Shown here piece after piece: positions 45,648 through 55,623 of a DNA stretch of 64,000 nucleotides. Origin of the DNA: Verrucomicrobia bacterium Tous-C9LFEB (GTDB lineage: Bacteria > Acidobacteriota > Terriglobia > Terriglobales > Acidobacteriaceae); the NCBI GenBank assembly GCA_903970445.1, contig CAJCIP010000062.1, positions 52,098 through 116,097 on the forward strand, in the 5' to 3' direction. The stretch's first letter is position 1, and the number at the start of each line of letters is the position of its first letter. A model generated the notes under the pieces. That model saw only the letters and a program-made list of their open reading frames with translations. It was not told the DNA's origin and did no database searches. The translations under genes were made by a program, and so were the position numbers.

Positions 45648-48600
45648 TCAGCGATAGCGTTGGCGAATCTTATAGACGACGGAGAACACGCCATTTTCAT
45701 CGCGCGTTGCAACTAGCGAGGTGTTGTCATTCAGTTGATATTGCACCTGGATAAGCTGCTGTGCGCTCTGATTGACATTGGTGGCAAACACCAATGTGAT
45801 CTGTTTGGAGAGCGGCTCAGTGAGCGTGATGCGCGCACTTGATCCGCCCAATGTACCCACGTACGAAGGATCGATCTTCACTGACCCGGGCCCAAAAAGC
45901 TTTCCAGCTCTGCTGCCAACGGCGGCGTTCAAAGCCCCACCCAGAACCGCACTCGTGGTTGGATCGGTGCCTGCCTGCGTCTGCTGCTGTGTGTTGAGCT
46001 GAGCTTCTTCCTGAGTGCGCCCGAGGGCAAGCACATTGAAGATATCCGCCTCAGTCAGCGGCGGTTCCGAACGATAAGTCGGCTTTAGGTTCGAGGTAGA
46101 ACCGTGCAAGCCAACCGTGATGTCATAGTTCGAAACGTGCGTGGACACATCGAGATCAATTTGCGGGTCGATTCGCACGGGATTGCTGAAATAGATGAGC
46201 CCGCGATCCACCTGGTACTTCGTGCCTGCGAAGGTCGCACTGCCATCGGTGATGCGAACCGTACCAAGGACGCTTGGCTGCGCTACAGTGCCTCGGATGG
46301 TGAGATCAACCGTACCCGCGAGCTTCGCGTAAGAGTTCTGGAAGTCCAGCTGGGGCGAGCTTGCGACCCGGACATCCATGCGGATCTTGTTGGTAAACGC
46401 GTCCGGATCAGGAGGAACGGTAACGCCTCCCGCACCCGCGAAAGCAGCAAAGTCGACGTCACGGCCTACACTGAATCGCGTAATCAGCACGTTACCTGAG
46501 AGCAGCAGCGACTGCGGACCACCCTGAATCGTGAGAGCGGCATTGGCTGTTGTGCTCAGGCCATTGACGCGAACACGCACATTGTCGACGTTCGCTGTAA
46601 TGTTCGCGAACAGGCCTTTCTGATAGGCGACAAAACCACCCATGGTGATTTTGCCGCCTCCTGAGGTTCCAACCAGGTTCTGAACTTCGAGACGATTCTG
46701 ATTGAATGCCATGGTGCCATTCAGATCGCTCAGACCATTCGCAATGCCGTTCATTGCAAGGTTTGCATGTTGGAAATCAACGTTGCCAGTAAGAACCGGG
46801 TTCTTGAGGCGGCCTTCAGCACCAACCTTGAACACGATCCTGCCGGAAGCGGTCACATCCTTGTCGAATGTGTGCAGAAGCGTAAGATTCAGGCTTCCTG
46901 TCGCATTCAGGTTGATAGGCCCGCCCTGAGGATTCGCGTCGCCAAACACCGTCGCAGAGCCACCGCCGCGAATTTCTGTTTCCGGCCCAATGAGGTGCAA
47001 TTGATCCAGAGTGGCAACCCCATTTCGGAGGGATGCATGAAGCGGCTCAACCGTCTTGAGCTGCACGCCCTGGACGGTGAAGATGAAGTTGCTGAATTCA
47101 GCGGTTCCAACCAGTTGCATCGGCTTAGCCGCTGGCCCGTTGATCGTAACTGTTCCATCAATTTCTGAACTCGCCTTCGTGGTGTTGTCGGGGGAGAACA
47201 TCGCTATGGGCTTCGCAACATCGAGCCCGGTCAGCGTCAGCTTGGCACTAGTCTGATAGTCACCAAGCAGTGATGTCTGTCCATTCGCCGCAACTTGCGC
47301 TCCGACCAACCTCGAATGTAGGTCGTAGGAGACCGTCGATCCACTGCTATGCGCGGTCGCATTCAGCTCACCAAGGGTCTGGCCTTCATAAATGATGTTT
47401 GTCAGCGACAGTTGCGCATTGAGGTTAGGTTCCTGCAGGGTACCGTTCGCGCTTACCTTCAACGAGAGCACACCGTCAGCAGGGAGATTGGTCTTTTGAA
47501 TGGTGTCCAGCTTTGATAGCTGGATGCCGTTGCCCTGGATATTCGCCTGAATGTGCTTCGTTGCAAGGTTGTAGGCGCCGTCACCCATGATCGCCATGTT
47601 GTGCGCCTGCACGAGCAGCTTCGTCGCTGTAATCTGCTGTCCGTGCACGTTCATATCGACGGCAATAATCTGGTACTGCTCACCATAGGCCGTGCCGTTG
47701 GTAAGCGAGACATTTCCCGTGCCGTTCAGATTGGCCAATGTACCCGCGACGTGTCCATTGATGTTCGCTGTGCCCGTTAGCTGCACGTTGTCAGCTTGAC
47801 CTGCGATCTGCAGCAAGTCAGTCGCCTGCGCGTTCGCAAGCTTCACGTCAGCTTTGATGGAAGTTCCGTCATCCCACTCGTAACTCACAACCCCACGATG
47901 AACGACGCGTCGAGGCACGAAGGTGCCGGCGACATTCAACACCGCACTGTTTCGCTGGATGGTTGAGGAGGCGACCGCGATGCCGGACGTCGGCGAGTAT
48001 TCCCCGTCGGCCACGACGGAGTCAATGTGCACGTCCGCTGCGGTGCCTAACTTCGCTTCGAGGTTGTTAGCATTCAGGTGGCCCTTTACATCGATGTTGC
48101 GTAGCGCGCCTCTCGCTGTGCCAACGAAGCCGAGCGTTCCGTGCAGTACGACAGGGATCGCGGCGCTGCCTTTTTTACCGTTCGATTCGAAGCCAATGGT
48201 TTGCAGCGTCTGATCGAACTCTCCGAGATCGTGCGCTTGCAGATTCAGCTGCAGATTCGTGAGCGGATCACCGTTGTTCACACCCAACACGCCGTAGAGA
48301 AAGAGGTTTGTCGCGGGTGTATGAATGTCAACTCGCTGGATATTCACCACCTGCGTGCGGCCGTCATACGCTGCTTGCACAACGCCTGAGACCGGCACGT
48401 TGGATGCTGCGCCTGGCCGCTTGATGCCGCTCGGCGTGAGTTGTAAATCGGCGGTCACATGCACGGAGCTTGCGATGTCCGTTGCCGGACCTCCCCACTC
48501 CGCCTTTACGGGACCACTGATCTGCGTGTCCAAGCCAAGGTCGCCCATCTTCTGCGGCGCACTGATTTCCAGAATCGTGCGCAGCGTAACGCGGTTTACC

Positions 48601-50003
48601 GTAACGGTCGCAAAGGCATGGGCTCGCTGCACCTGCGTGATGTTTACACTGTCCACTGGGGGCTTCGCGCCGGCGGCCTTCGCGGTTGTATTCGCCGTCT
48701 TCGCTGCGGCGACGGTCGTCGGCGATTGTGCAGGCGTATTCGTTGGAACCTCACCGAGCCAGTTCTCGATCTTAAGTTCCCCCGCGATCGACCCACCGCC
48801 AGGCAGATAGCCGGTCAACGCCGAGAAGAGAAGTTCCGTGGGCGTAACGTGCAATTGAGAGTTTGCATTCACGTCGTGCAGCCGCACATTTTCGTTGCGA
48901 TAACCCGCATCACGAAGCTTGACTCCGCCAACCAGAAGATATCCCGCCTTGCAGTCCGGACTTGGCGTGAGCATCTTCGCTTCGGCCGGGGCGCGATTCT
49001 TGTTACGACGCTGCCAGAAATGCGGATTCTTTTGCGCAACCTCTGGCTCTACGGTGCAATTGCGGCCGTGCACATCCAGTTCTAACGCACCGCTGGTGAA
49101 GCCTTCTAAACCAGCCAGCAAACCTAGCTGTTTTAGATTGATCGCTCCGCTTGCATCCGCCTGCCACTCAGGCTTGTTGAAGTGCTCGACGAGAGCACTT
49201 GCGGATAGATGTGTCGCAGCTCCGCTGTCGAAATCGAAGCTCTGTAAAGCGAAGCGGTCGCGGCCAAGCTCGGCAGTCAGGTGCAGCTTGGACTGCACCT
49301 CGGGTTCCTTCGCCATCTTGGTGCGAAGGTCTGCCAGATCAATCGTTGCGCCGTAGCGGTCGGTTGACGATATGTAGTGAATTTCCGCATCAAGGTCATT
49401 GGCTGCTGCATCGAAAGGGATTGGCCGGTCGTTGATCAGTACCATGCCATTCGCCAGTTCCACCTTACCTGCCTGAAGATCGAGCAGAGTGTTCTGAACC
49501 GGCTCCGTGCTTGGGGTTGAGTTCTTTGGAACCGGCTGATTGGTGCTGCCGTTCTTATCGATGATCAGGTGCAGGTGCGGCTGCTCGACACGCAGAAAGT
49601 TCACGCCAACGTGCGACTGGGCTCCCCGGCCTACAGTGTGCGAGAGGAAGGTGTTGATTTTGACGCGAACGAGGATTTTGTCTGCTGAAAGATAGGGAGC
49701 TTCACCCGGTCCCTCCGTTCCATGAATGACTAAACCATCGGCCTCAATTGCCAGGTGCCACAGACTGAAGCTGATGTGTTGCAGCTCCACGCGACCGCCT
49801 GTTGCATCCTCGAGCACGCTGATGACTTCAGATCCGACACGGCGCTGGAAATCAGCAGTCGTGGTGTACCAGGACACGCCGGCAACGAGCAAAATCAGCA
49901 GGACGACGAAGGATCCGAATGTCCAGAAAAGGAACCGGCGCCAGCGATGCTTCGGCCGCGGCGTTGCGCCTGAAGCGGCCTTGTTCTCGGTCACTTCGCT
50001 CAT
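45648..50003 (-). CDS. TamB/AsmA-like translocation and assembly module protein
   Basis: I use ATG 50003, which overlaps the SurA-like stop by 4 bases; 1451 residues. A cytoplasmic N-terminus leads to one membrane anchor (about 26-50, FLFWTFGSFVVLLILLVAGV), then over 1350 residues of beta-strand repeats forming the long hydrophobic groove of TamB. The C-terminal DUF490 domain is clear (VTDGSATFAGTKYQVDRGLI, IDPQIDLDVSTHVSNYDITV). The protein spans the periplasm and is linked to phospholipid transport and autotransporter assembly. It is co-transcribed with an Omp85 protein, as tamA-tamB is elsewhere. Confidence 0.88.
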   Translation of the reverse strand: MSEVTENKAASGATPRPKHRWRRFLFWTFGSFVVLLILLVAGVSWYTTTADFQRRVGSEVISVLEDATGGRVELQHISFSLWHLAIEADGLVIHGTEGPGEAPYLSADKILVRVKINTFLSHTVGRGAQSHVGVNFLRVEQPHLHLIIDKNGSTNQPVPKNSTPSTEPVQNTLLDLQAGKVELANGMVLINDRPIPFDAAANDLDAEIHYISSTDRYGATIDLADLRTKMAKEPEVQSKLHLTAELGRDRFALQSFDFDSGAATHLSASALVEHFNKPEWQADASGAINLKQLGLLAGLEGFTSGALELDVHGRNCTVEPEVAQKNPHFWQRRNKNRAPAEAKMLTPSPDCKAGYLLVGGVKLRDAGYRNENVRLHDVNANSQLHVTPTELLFSALTGYLPGGGSIAGELKIENWLGEVPTNTPAQSPTTVAAAKTANTTAKAAGAKPPVDSVNITQVQRAHAFATVTVNRVTLRTILEISAPQKMGDLGLDTQISGPVKAEWGGPATDIASSVHVTADLQLTPSGIKRPGAASNVPVSGVVQAAYDGRTQVVNIQRVDIHTPATNLFLYGVLGVNNGDPLTNLQLNLQAHDLGEFDQTLQTIGFESNGKKGSAAIPVVLHGTLGFVGTARGALRNIDVKGHLNANNLEAKLGTAADVHIDSVVADGEYSPTSGIAVASSTIQRNSAVLNVAGTFVPRRVVHRGVVSYEWDDGTSIKADVKLANAQATDLLQIAGQADNVQLTGTANINGHVAGTLANLNGTGNVSLTNGTAYGEQYQIIAVDMNVHGQQITATKLLVQAHNMAIMGDGAYNLATKHIQANIQGNGIQLSKLDTIQKTNLPADGVLSLKVSANGTLQEPNLNAQLSLTNIIYEGQTLGELNATAHSSGSTVSYDLHSRLVGAQVAANGQTSLLGDYQTSAKLTLTGLDVAKPIAMFSPDNTTKASSEIDGTVTINGPAAKPMQLVGTAEFSNFIFTVQGVQLKTVEPLHASLRNGVATLDQLHLIGPETEIRGGGSATVFGDANPQGGPINLNATGSLNLTLLHTFDKDVTASGRIVFKVGAEGRLKNPVLTGNVDFQHANLAMNGIANGLSDLNGTMAFNQNRLEVQNLVGTSGGGKITMGGFVAYQKGLFANITANVDNVRVRVNGLSTTANAALTIQGGPQSLLLSGNVLITRFSVGRDVDFAAFAGAGGVTVPPDPDAFTNKIRMDVRVASSPQLDFQNSYAKLAGTVDLTIRGTVAQPSVLGTVRITDGSATFAGTKYQVDRGLIYFSNPVRIDPQIDLDVSTHVSNYDITVGLHGSTSNLKPTYRSEPPLTEADIFNVLALGRTQEEAQLNTQQQTQAGTDPTTSAVLGGALNAAVGSRAGKLFGPGSVKIDPSYVGTLGGSSARITLTEPLSKQITLVFATNVNQSAQQLIQVQYQLNDNTSLVATRDENGVFSVVYKIRQRYR

Positions 50004-50797
50004 GGCGCCTCCTGTCCCGGGTGCATCACAATCACGCCACCTTGTGCTCGCAGGCTGCGCAGCCAATCATTCAGCAGAGTAGATACCTGCTGTTGCAGCA
50101 ACACTTCTTGTATGCGGTCAGAGACGGCATCGAGCTTCGGTGGCGTGCCACCGCGCTTCTCGTACTCCGGAATGAACGTCTTGTCATAATAGTTTTTGAT
50201 GTCCGTGCCTGTGATGCGAATACCCATCCGGAATCGCTCTTCAATGAAGGCGAGAACCTCCATGCGCTCTTTCCACCGCGCACGCATTTGCTCCGGAGTG
50301 AAGCTGTGAGAGGCGAGGAAGCGCGTCCAACCCTGCTCTGTCTCGCAATGAAACTCTTTACATTCCGGCAGACTCTTCCGCAACGCGGCCAGTTCCTTAT
50401 CGACATCCGCATCCGCGACAGCATCCTCCGGTTGCAGCTTCGATTGCTGAAGAATCAAGTCGCGGTCAATGAGCCTCTCCACCGAACGGTCATATGGCGC
50501 TGCTTCCCCCGCACCGCCTCCGGGCGAACCGAAAGGCAGGATAGCTTCGAATCTCCGTTCCTCATTCACATCACTGTCAAGGATAAGGTCGCCGTTCACG
50601 ATCGCGATGATACGGTCAATGGTGGTCCCACCCACGTCCGGCATCCTGGGCGCGGGGGGCGTCACAACGGTTGTCGACGACGTGACAGACTGCCTCTGCG
50701 CGGCCGACTGCGCATACGTCGCAAGCCCACCGGCACACGCGCAGGTCACGAGCGCCCCAGCGATAACAACTTTTCCGATTTGTTGGAATGACGTCAT
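50000..50797 (-). CDS. SurA-like periplasmic chaperone without a PPIase domain
   Basis: The 265-residue protein has a signal peptide (about 1-30), a Ser/Thr/Pro linker, and a SurA N-terminal chaperone domain: TIDRIIAIVNGDLILDSDVN, then SVERLIDRDLILQQSKLQPE. The C-terminal helix (DRIQEVLLQQQVSTLLNDWL) closes the fold. The parvulin-type isomerase domains of E. coli SurA are absent. It probably escorts unfolded outer-membrane proteins to the Omp85 protein encoded 6 bases upstream in the same operon. Confidence 0.83.
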   Translation of the reverse strand: MTSFQQIGKVVIAGALVTCACAGGLATYAQSAAQRQSVTSSTTVVTPPAPRMPDVGGTTIDRIIAIVNGDLILDSDVNEERRFEAILPFGSPGGGAGEAAPYDRSVERLIDRDLILQQSKLQPEDAVADADVDKELAALRKSLPECKEFHCETEQGWTRFLASHSFTPEQMRARWKERMEVLAFIEERFRMGIRITGTDIKNYYDKTFIPEYEKRGGTPPKLDAVSDRIQEVLLQQQVSTLLNDWLRSLRAQGGVIVMHPGQEAP

Positions 50798-50803
50798 CGC
50801 GGT

Positions 50804-53800
50804 TTAGAACGCTTGTCCGATGCTGAAGAAGAAATTGAAATGGCTCGCCTGACCCACATACGGTGAGTTGGCGGTGTAGTCATAGAACACTGGGTAGACT
50901 GGGGGGTTGAGGTTGTAGCTGAAGTCCAGCCGGATAGGTCCAACCGGCGTGTTGTAGCGTGCGCCCAACCCAACTGCGTGCGAGTAGTAGTTGAAATTGC
51001 AGGTTCCAGAAAGATTTTGAAGAATGCCGATGGGTTCACCCTTCGGTGGAACCTGGTGGCAGGTGGCTTCGTCCGGTTGTTTGAAATTCTTGATACTGCT
51101 GAACATGTCGCCCGGATACCGGACGACGTTGCCCATGTCGTGAAAAAGGACAAAAGAAACGCTGTTGCCGACGAACGGCAGCGTGGGCGGCGGCATCCGA
51201 AACTCGAAGCTATTTACGACGACACCCGAACCACCTACCGGATAGCCCGTCGTTAGGTCGCGTGGACCCGCATCGTTAATTCCAAAGCCTCGATGCGATG
51301 TAGCGCCGCCTGCGTAGAGACGTTCCGGGAGCGGAATGGGATTACAGGTTGCGTTCGTCGTCTGCAAAGTCCCGGAGCAGTTCGCAATGCCAAGGCTCCC
51401 ATTCGCCGCGTTAGTGCTGCCGAACGTATTTTCGAAACCGACGCGAAGATTACGCGCAAACGTGTACTTGTTGCGCTTGCCGAACGTGTAGTACGAGGCG
51501 TGTGAAACATCGAGCCTGTTGAAATTCGTTGCCGCTCCGAAGATGGAGTCAGAGACGAATTCCTGCAGCGAGAAGTATTGACCCTTGGTTGCGTTCAGCG
51601 GTGTGGGGTCCCGCGTGTCATGGAAGTAAGTAAAGCCCGGGCCGCCGACAGTGACGGGCTGAGATAGCTGCGCAATTAGATTCGGTGTGATCTCCAGGCT
51701 GTTTGGGTCAACAGACACACGCCGATACTGGAAGTCGTAAATGAATGTGTCGGCTTTTTTGTATCTCTGCGAGACGCGAAAATCACCTTGGAGCGTGGAC
51801 GCCTGGAACGTGGAGATGTTTTGCACGTTGGAATATCCGCCAGATACCGTTGCGGTGAAGTTCTTATTGCCGAGCAGCTGCGGATTGTTGAACGAGAGCG
51901 TCGCGACTCGTTCCAGCAAGCCGAACGAGGTGTGCAGCGTAAGCGATTCCTGCGTTCCCCTGAAGTTGATTCTCGAAACATCAAGCGAAACACGAGGGCT
52001 CGCCCCCGCCCTGCCGTTTTGTGCCGCGGTGCTGCCACGCGTACTTCCTGGAACAACGGCCGGCGTACCGGTCTGTGCTTCGAAGCCAAAGCCGTAGGTC
52101 ACGTCCCAACGCTTGGCTTCCGTCAGCTGAACGAGTACGTTCTTGCGCAGCGCGTTGCCGGTAGGGTTCTGCACCGCGGCATTGACTTCGCTGAACAGTG
52201 CGAGGTTGTATAGGTTCCTCTGCGTTTGCAGCAGCGCGCTTTGATCGAGAGGCTGACCCGCCCTTACCTCAAGCTGAGAATTCACCAGCGACGCCTTGGT
52301 GTGCTTCAGGCCGGAAAGGAGTACATGGTCGATAGCAACCTGCTGGCCTTCCGTGACGTTGAGTGTGACATCGAGCTTAGCGTTGTCGGCGTCTTCCACT
52401 TTCTGCACGATCTCGATCTTCGCGTGATCGAAGCCGTTGGAAAGGTAATAGCTCAGCACGGCATCACGATCGTTGGAGAGCGTGATGAGGGAAAACGGCT
52501 GCCCAACTTCCGCGCTTATCAGATCCTTCACCGCACCGGCCCGCGTGCTATCGACACCAGCGAGATCAACGGCGCCGAACTTAACTTGAGGACCCTCGTC
52601 GATCGTGTAGGTGACTTCGATCCTCGCGAGTTTCGTGGGCTCGCCTCTCGGTCCGTTCTCAATGTCTTTGACGGTTGCCTTTACTTTGGCCTGCGTAAAA
52701 CCACTTGCACGATACAGCGACTGGATGGAGCTTGTATCAGCGTCCACAAGCTGTGCGCTGTACACACCGTTGCGCTGATACAGGTCAGCTTTCTTGACAC
52801 GGAGGCGTTCCTCGATAAGGTCCCGGCTGAAGTACTTATTGCCCCTGATGTTGACTTCGGAAACGCGATGCCTGCGCCCCGGAACCACGTCGTATTGGAC
52901 AGTGACCACGGGCGTGTTGTCCCCAACGACTTTTACCGTGTCGTCCACATCGAAGTAGCCCTGTTGCTGCAAAAAGTCTTTGATGTTGTAAGAACCCTCA
53001 TTGATGAGGTCGTTGTCTACCGTGCTTTCTTGATAAATCGGCACAAGTAACTGTTTGCGGGACTTCGAGATTTTTATCCCGTTGATCACCACATGAACGA
53101 TGGGCCCTTGTTCAGCGGCAAACCTGTAATTCAGCCGCTTGCGGGAGGCCTCATACGCCTGCTCCTGTAGACTGATGGTGCCTTCGAGGCGTTCCTTTTT
53201 CTGGTAGTAGGTCCGCACCCCGCTCAAGGCTGTGCTCGGGGTGTCGCGTTCAATCTTCACCAGGCACTGCTTGCGGAGCAACTTGTCAGCTTTCTTTGCC
53301 AGGGCCGAGCAGTTCAGACTTCCCTTCTTGCGGAAGTCGTCTACCCCGATGCCTGGATCTTTGCCTTCCAGCGCAACAGTTCCGACCACGGCCTTCGGGC
53401 CAACATTGATGGTGAACCTCGTGTTCACCTGGTGGCCAAAGTCATCCATGGAGGAATCGGCCTTAATCACCGGCTGAAAGTAGCCGTTCTGAGCAAGGCT
53501 CTGCTTCACACCGTCCACAGCAGCCGGAACTTCCGCCTCCGTGTACGGCGTGCCAGGCTCAAGCTTCGTGGCGAACTCAAGAAGCGAGGCAAGTCTGTCG
53601 CTGGACACGCCGGCAATCTCCACACGGCCAACGTAGTACCGCGGGGTACCCGAGTAAACCAAGGTGATCCCGCTCCCGCTTTGTTGCGCGGTCACCTGCA
53701 TGTCCCGGTAACGACCGCTAGCGAACAGTGCCCTGAGGTCGGCACGAACCTTTACTGCGTCGAGAGGCTGATCCGCTTTCTGCTGCAAGGATGAAAGAAT

Positions 53801-54202
53801 CGGGTCGTTCGCGCTGAACGTCACGCCTTCGAAACGAACGGCTTCAACACGCGCGCCCTGCTTCTCCCATACGCTCGTGGTGAGCGGCGGGAGCGGATTC
53901 GAGACGGGCGGCTCGGTTTTCTGTCCTGCTACGACAGGGGAAAGATTTGGCTGCTGCGCTGCTGAGGGCGTCCCGATTGGAGCCTTTGAGTTCGTTACCG
54001 GTGCTTGCCCGGATGACTGTACGGCGCTTTCGCTCGGGCTTCCCGTCGGGGTTTGGGCAAACGTACGCATGGCAAACAAAGCCAGCAATGCGGCACCGCT
54101 AAGGGCCTTGTATACCCAGGAAATTCGTGGAGCTTTCCCAAGACAGACGGCCCGAATGCATTTCTCCCGCGAAGTTTTTCTTGAACCCGAACCCACCAAC
54201 AT
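50804..54202 (-). CDS. Omp85 family outer-membrane assembly protein (BamA/TamA-like)
   Basis: The 1132-residue protein starts with a long basic N-terminus and a signal segment (VYKALSGAALLALFAMRTFA). A Pro/Ser linker follows, then several POTRA domains (from VEAVRFEGVTFSANDPILSS through at least LDVTLNVTEGQQVAIDHVLL). The C-terminal 16-strand barrel (about 700-1132) has the RGF-like segment ATSHRGFGINDAGPRD and ends FNFFFSIGQAF, with the terminal Phe that signals barrel insertion. Size and several POTRAs fit BamA; the operon with a TamB-like gene fits TamA. I leave the choice open. Confidence 0.88.
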   Translation of the reverse strand: MLVGSGSRKTSREKCIRAVCLGKAPRISWVYKALSGAALLALFAMRTFAQTPTGSPSESAVQSSGQAPVTNSKAPIGTPSAAQQPNLSPVVAGQKTEPPVSNPLPPLTTSVWEKQGARVEAVRFEGVTFSANDPILSSLQQKADQPLDAVKVRADLRALFASGRYRDMQVTAQQSGSGITLVYSGTPRYYVGRVEIAGVSSDRLASLLEFATKLEPGTPYTEAEVPAAVDGVKQSLAQNGYFQPVIKADSSMDDFGHQVNTRFTINVGPKAVVGTVALEGKDPGIGVDDFRKKGSLNCSALAKKADKLLRKQCLVKIERDTPSTALSGVRTYYQKKERLEGTISLQEQAYEASRKRLNYRFAAEQGPIVHVVINGIKISKSRKQLLVPIYQESTVDNDLINEGSYNIKDFLQQQGYFDVDDTVKVVGDNTPVVTVQYDVVPGRRHRVSEVNIRGNKYFSRDLIEERLRVKKADLYQRNGVYSAQLVDADTSSIQSLYRASGFTQAKVKATVKDIENGPRGEPTKLARIEVTYTIDEGPQVKFGAVDLAGVDSTRAGAVKDLISAEVGQPFSLITLSNDRDAVLSYYLSNGFDHAKIEIVQKVEDADNAKLDVTLNVTEGQQVAIDHVLLSGLKHTKASLVNSQLEVRAGQPLDQSALLQTQRNLYNLALFSEVNAAVQNPTGNALRKNVLVQLTEAKRWDVTYGFGFEAQTGTPAVVPGSTRGSTAAQNGRAGASPRVSLDVSRINFRGTQESLTLHTSFGLLERVATLSFNNPQLLGNKNFTATVSGGYSNVQNISTFQASTLQGDFRVSQRYKKADTFIYDFQYRRVSVDPNSLEITPNLIAQLSQPVTVGGPGFTYFHDTRDPTPLNATKGQYFSLQEFVSDSIFGAATNFNRLDVSHASYYTFGKRNKYTFARNLRVGFENTFGSTNAANGSLGIANCSGTLQTTNATCNPIPLPERLYAGGATSHRGFGINDAGPRDLTTGYPVGGSGVVVNSFEFRMPPPTLPFVGNSVSFVLFHDMGNVVRYPGDMFSSIKNFKQPDEATCHQVPPKGEPIGILQNLSGTCNFNYYSHAVGLGARYNTPVGPIRLDFSYNLNPPVYPVFYDYTANSPYVGQASHFNFFFSIGQAF

Positions 54203-54375
54203 GCCTCGCTCAGATGATGCGACTGCTCCGCAAAAGCGATCTTCCGCTGCGACGCGAACCTGGACGTGCAGATATACCTGTCACTTTCAGACTGGTTGCT
54301 TCTTACACAGATGCACAATGATAACGAGAGGTTCGCTGCAAACCAAGCACGAGCCAGGCTCCTATACTTTTCAGG

Positions 54376-55476
54376 ATGCAGGATTTTGCCCATACGCCTC
54401 TGACCGGCACGAGCGGTCCTCAAGTTGAGGACGCTGAGCGTTACTCCAGGCAAGTTCTGTTCCACGGAATCAACATCGAGGGCCAACGGCATTTGGCACA
54501 TGGCAGAGTGGCTGTCGTGGGCGTGGGAGCGACTGGGGCCGCCTCGGCAGGTCTCCTTGCGCGTGCGGGTGTGGGCAAGCTGACACTCATTGACCGCGAC
54601 TTCGTGGAAGCCTCCAATCTGCAACGACAGATCCTCTTCGACGAAGAGGATGCCGCAGCCGCCCTTCCGAAAGCGGAAGCGGCAAGACGGCATATTCTTC
54701 GCTTCAATTCTTCAATAGGCGTGATCTCTCGGATCGCGGATGTGGTGCCATCCACAATAGAAGACCTACTGTCCGACTCCGACCTCGTACTTGACTGCAC
54801 CGACAATTTTGAGACGCGCTACCTGCTGAACGACTACTGCGTTCGCGAAGGCAAGCCGTGGATCTATGCCGCTGCAATAGGTGCCTATGCAGCCACGATG
54901 AACATCCTGCCCGTGGTTGAAGCCGGTCAGACGCGCAGCTGGACGAATGCCCCCTCGGCCTGCCTCGCGTGCCTGTTTCCCTCGCCGCCGGACGGACAGG
55001 TGCAAACGTGCGACACGGCCGGCATCCTCGGCTCCGCCGTAAATTTCGCAGCTTCGCTGCAGGTGACCGAGGCGATGAAGTTTCTCACTCGGCAGGCGGG
55101 AATCATGCGGCGCACGCTCTTGTCGTTCGATCTATGGACGGGGGAGCGCGCCGAGCTTTCAGCCGCCACGCCGCGCGTGGGATGCGAAGTCTGCGGCAAA
55201 CGAAGTTTCCGTTACCTCAACGGAGAGGGTCGGCCACACATTACGCTCTGCGGTCGGAACTCAGTCCAGATACACGAACACAACAGGTCCGTGGACTTCG
55301 CGGAGTTGAAGGAACGCCTCTCGCCGCTCGGACGGGTGCGCAGTAACGGTATGCTTCTACGCTTTGAGCGCCCGCCGCATACGCTGACTGTCTTTCCGGA
55401 CGGGCGCGCGCTTGTGCAGGGCACAACCGACATTGGGCTGGCACGTTCCCTTTACGCTCGTTTTGTCGGGTCATAG
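54376..55476 (+). CDS. ThiF/MoeB-type adenylyltransferase with an unusual C-terminal domain
   Basis: The 366-residue E1-like enzyme has the start RYSRQVLFHGINIEGQRHLA, ATP loop GVGATG (about 49-54), LIDRDFVEASNLQRQ, LDCTDNFETRYLLND, a candidate catalytic C212 in QTCDTAGILG, and zinc ligands C196, C199, C270 and C273. These are MoeB/ThiF features; such enzymes adenylate the C-terminus of a ubiquitin-like sulfur carrier. Instead of rhodanese, the last 80 residues form a small beta-rich domain (HITLCGRNSVQIHEHNRSVD). No moaD or thiS is adjacent, so the partner is unknown. It is divergent from the Omp85 gene. Confidence 0.87.
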   Translation: MQDFAHTPLTGTSGPQVEDAERYSRQVLFHGINIEGQRHLAHGRVAVVGVGATGAASAGLLARAGVGKLTLIDRDFVEASNLQRQILFDEEDAAAALPKAEAARRHILRFNSSIGVISRIADVVPSTIEDLLSDSDLVLDCTDNFETRYLLNDYCVREGKPWIYAAAIGAYAATMNILPVVEAGQTRSWTNAPSACLACLFPSPPDGQVQTCDTAGILGSAVNFAASLQVTEAMKFLTRQAGIMRRTLLSFDLWTGERAELSAATPRVGCEVCGKRSFRYLNGEGRPHITLCGRNSVQIHEHNRSVDFAELKERLSPLGRVRSNGMLLRFERPPHTLTVFPDGRALVQGTTDIGLARSLYARFVGS

Positions 55477-55623
55477 TCATCCGTTGTCCCCACAGCGGCT
55501 TCGCGGCACACAACCCAAGGCACGTACGGCGACTCAAACTTACCCATGCCGTCAACTTTCGTTTGATACGCTGGTAATGGCGGAAGTGTGCGGCAGATTG
55601 AATGCAAAGACCGGATGATCGCC

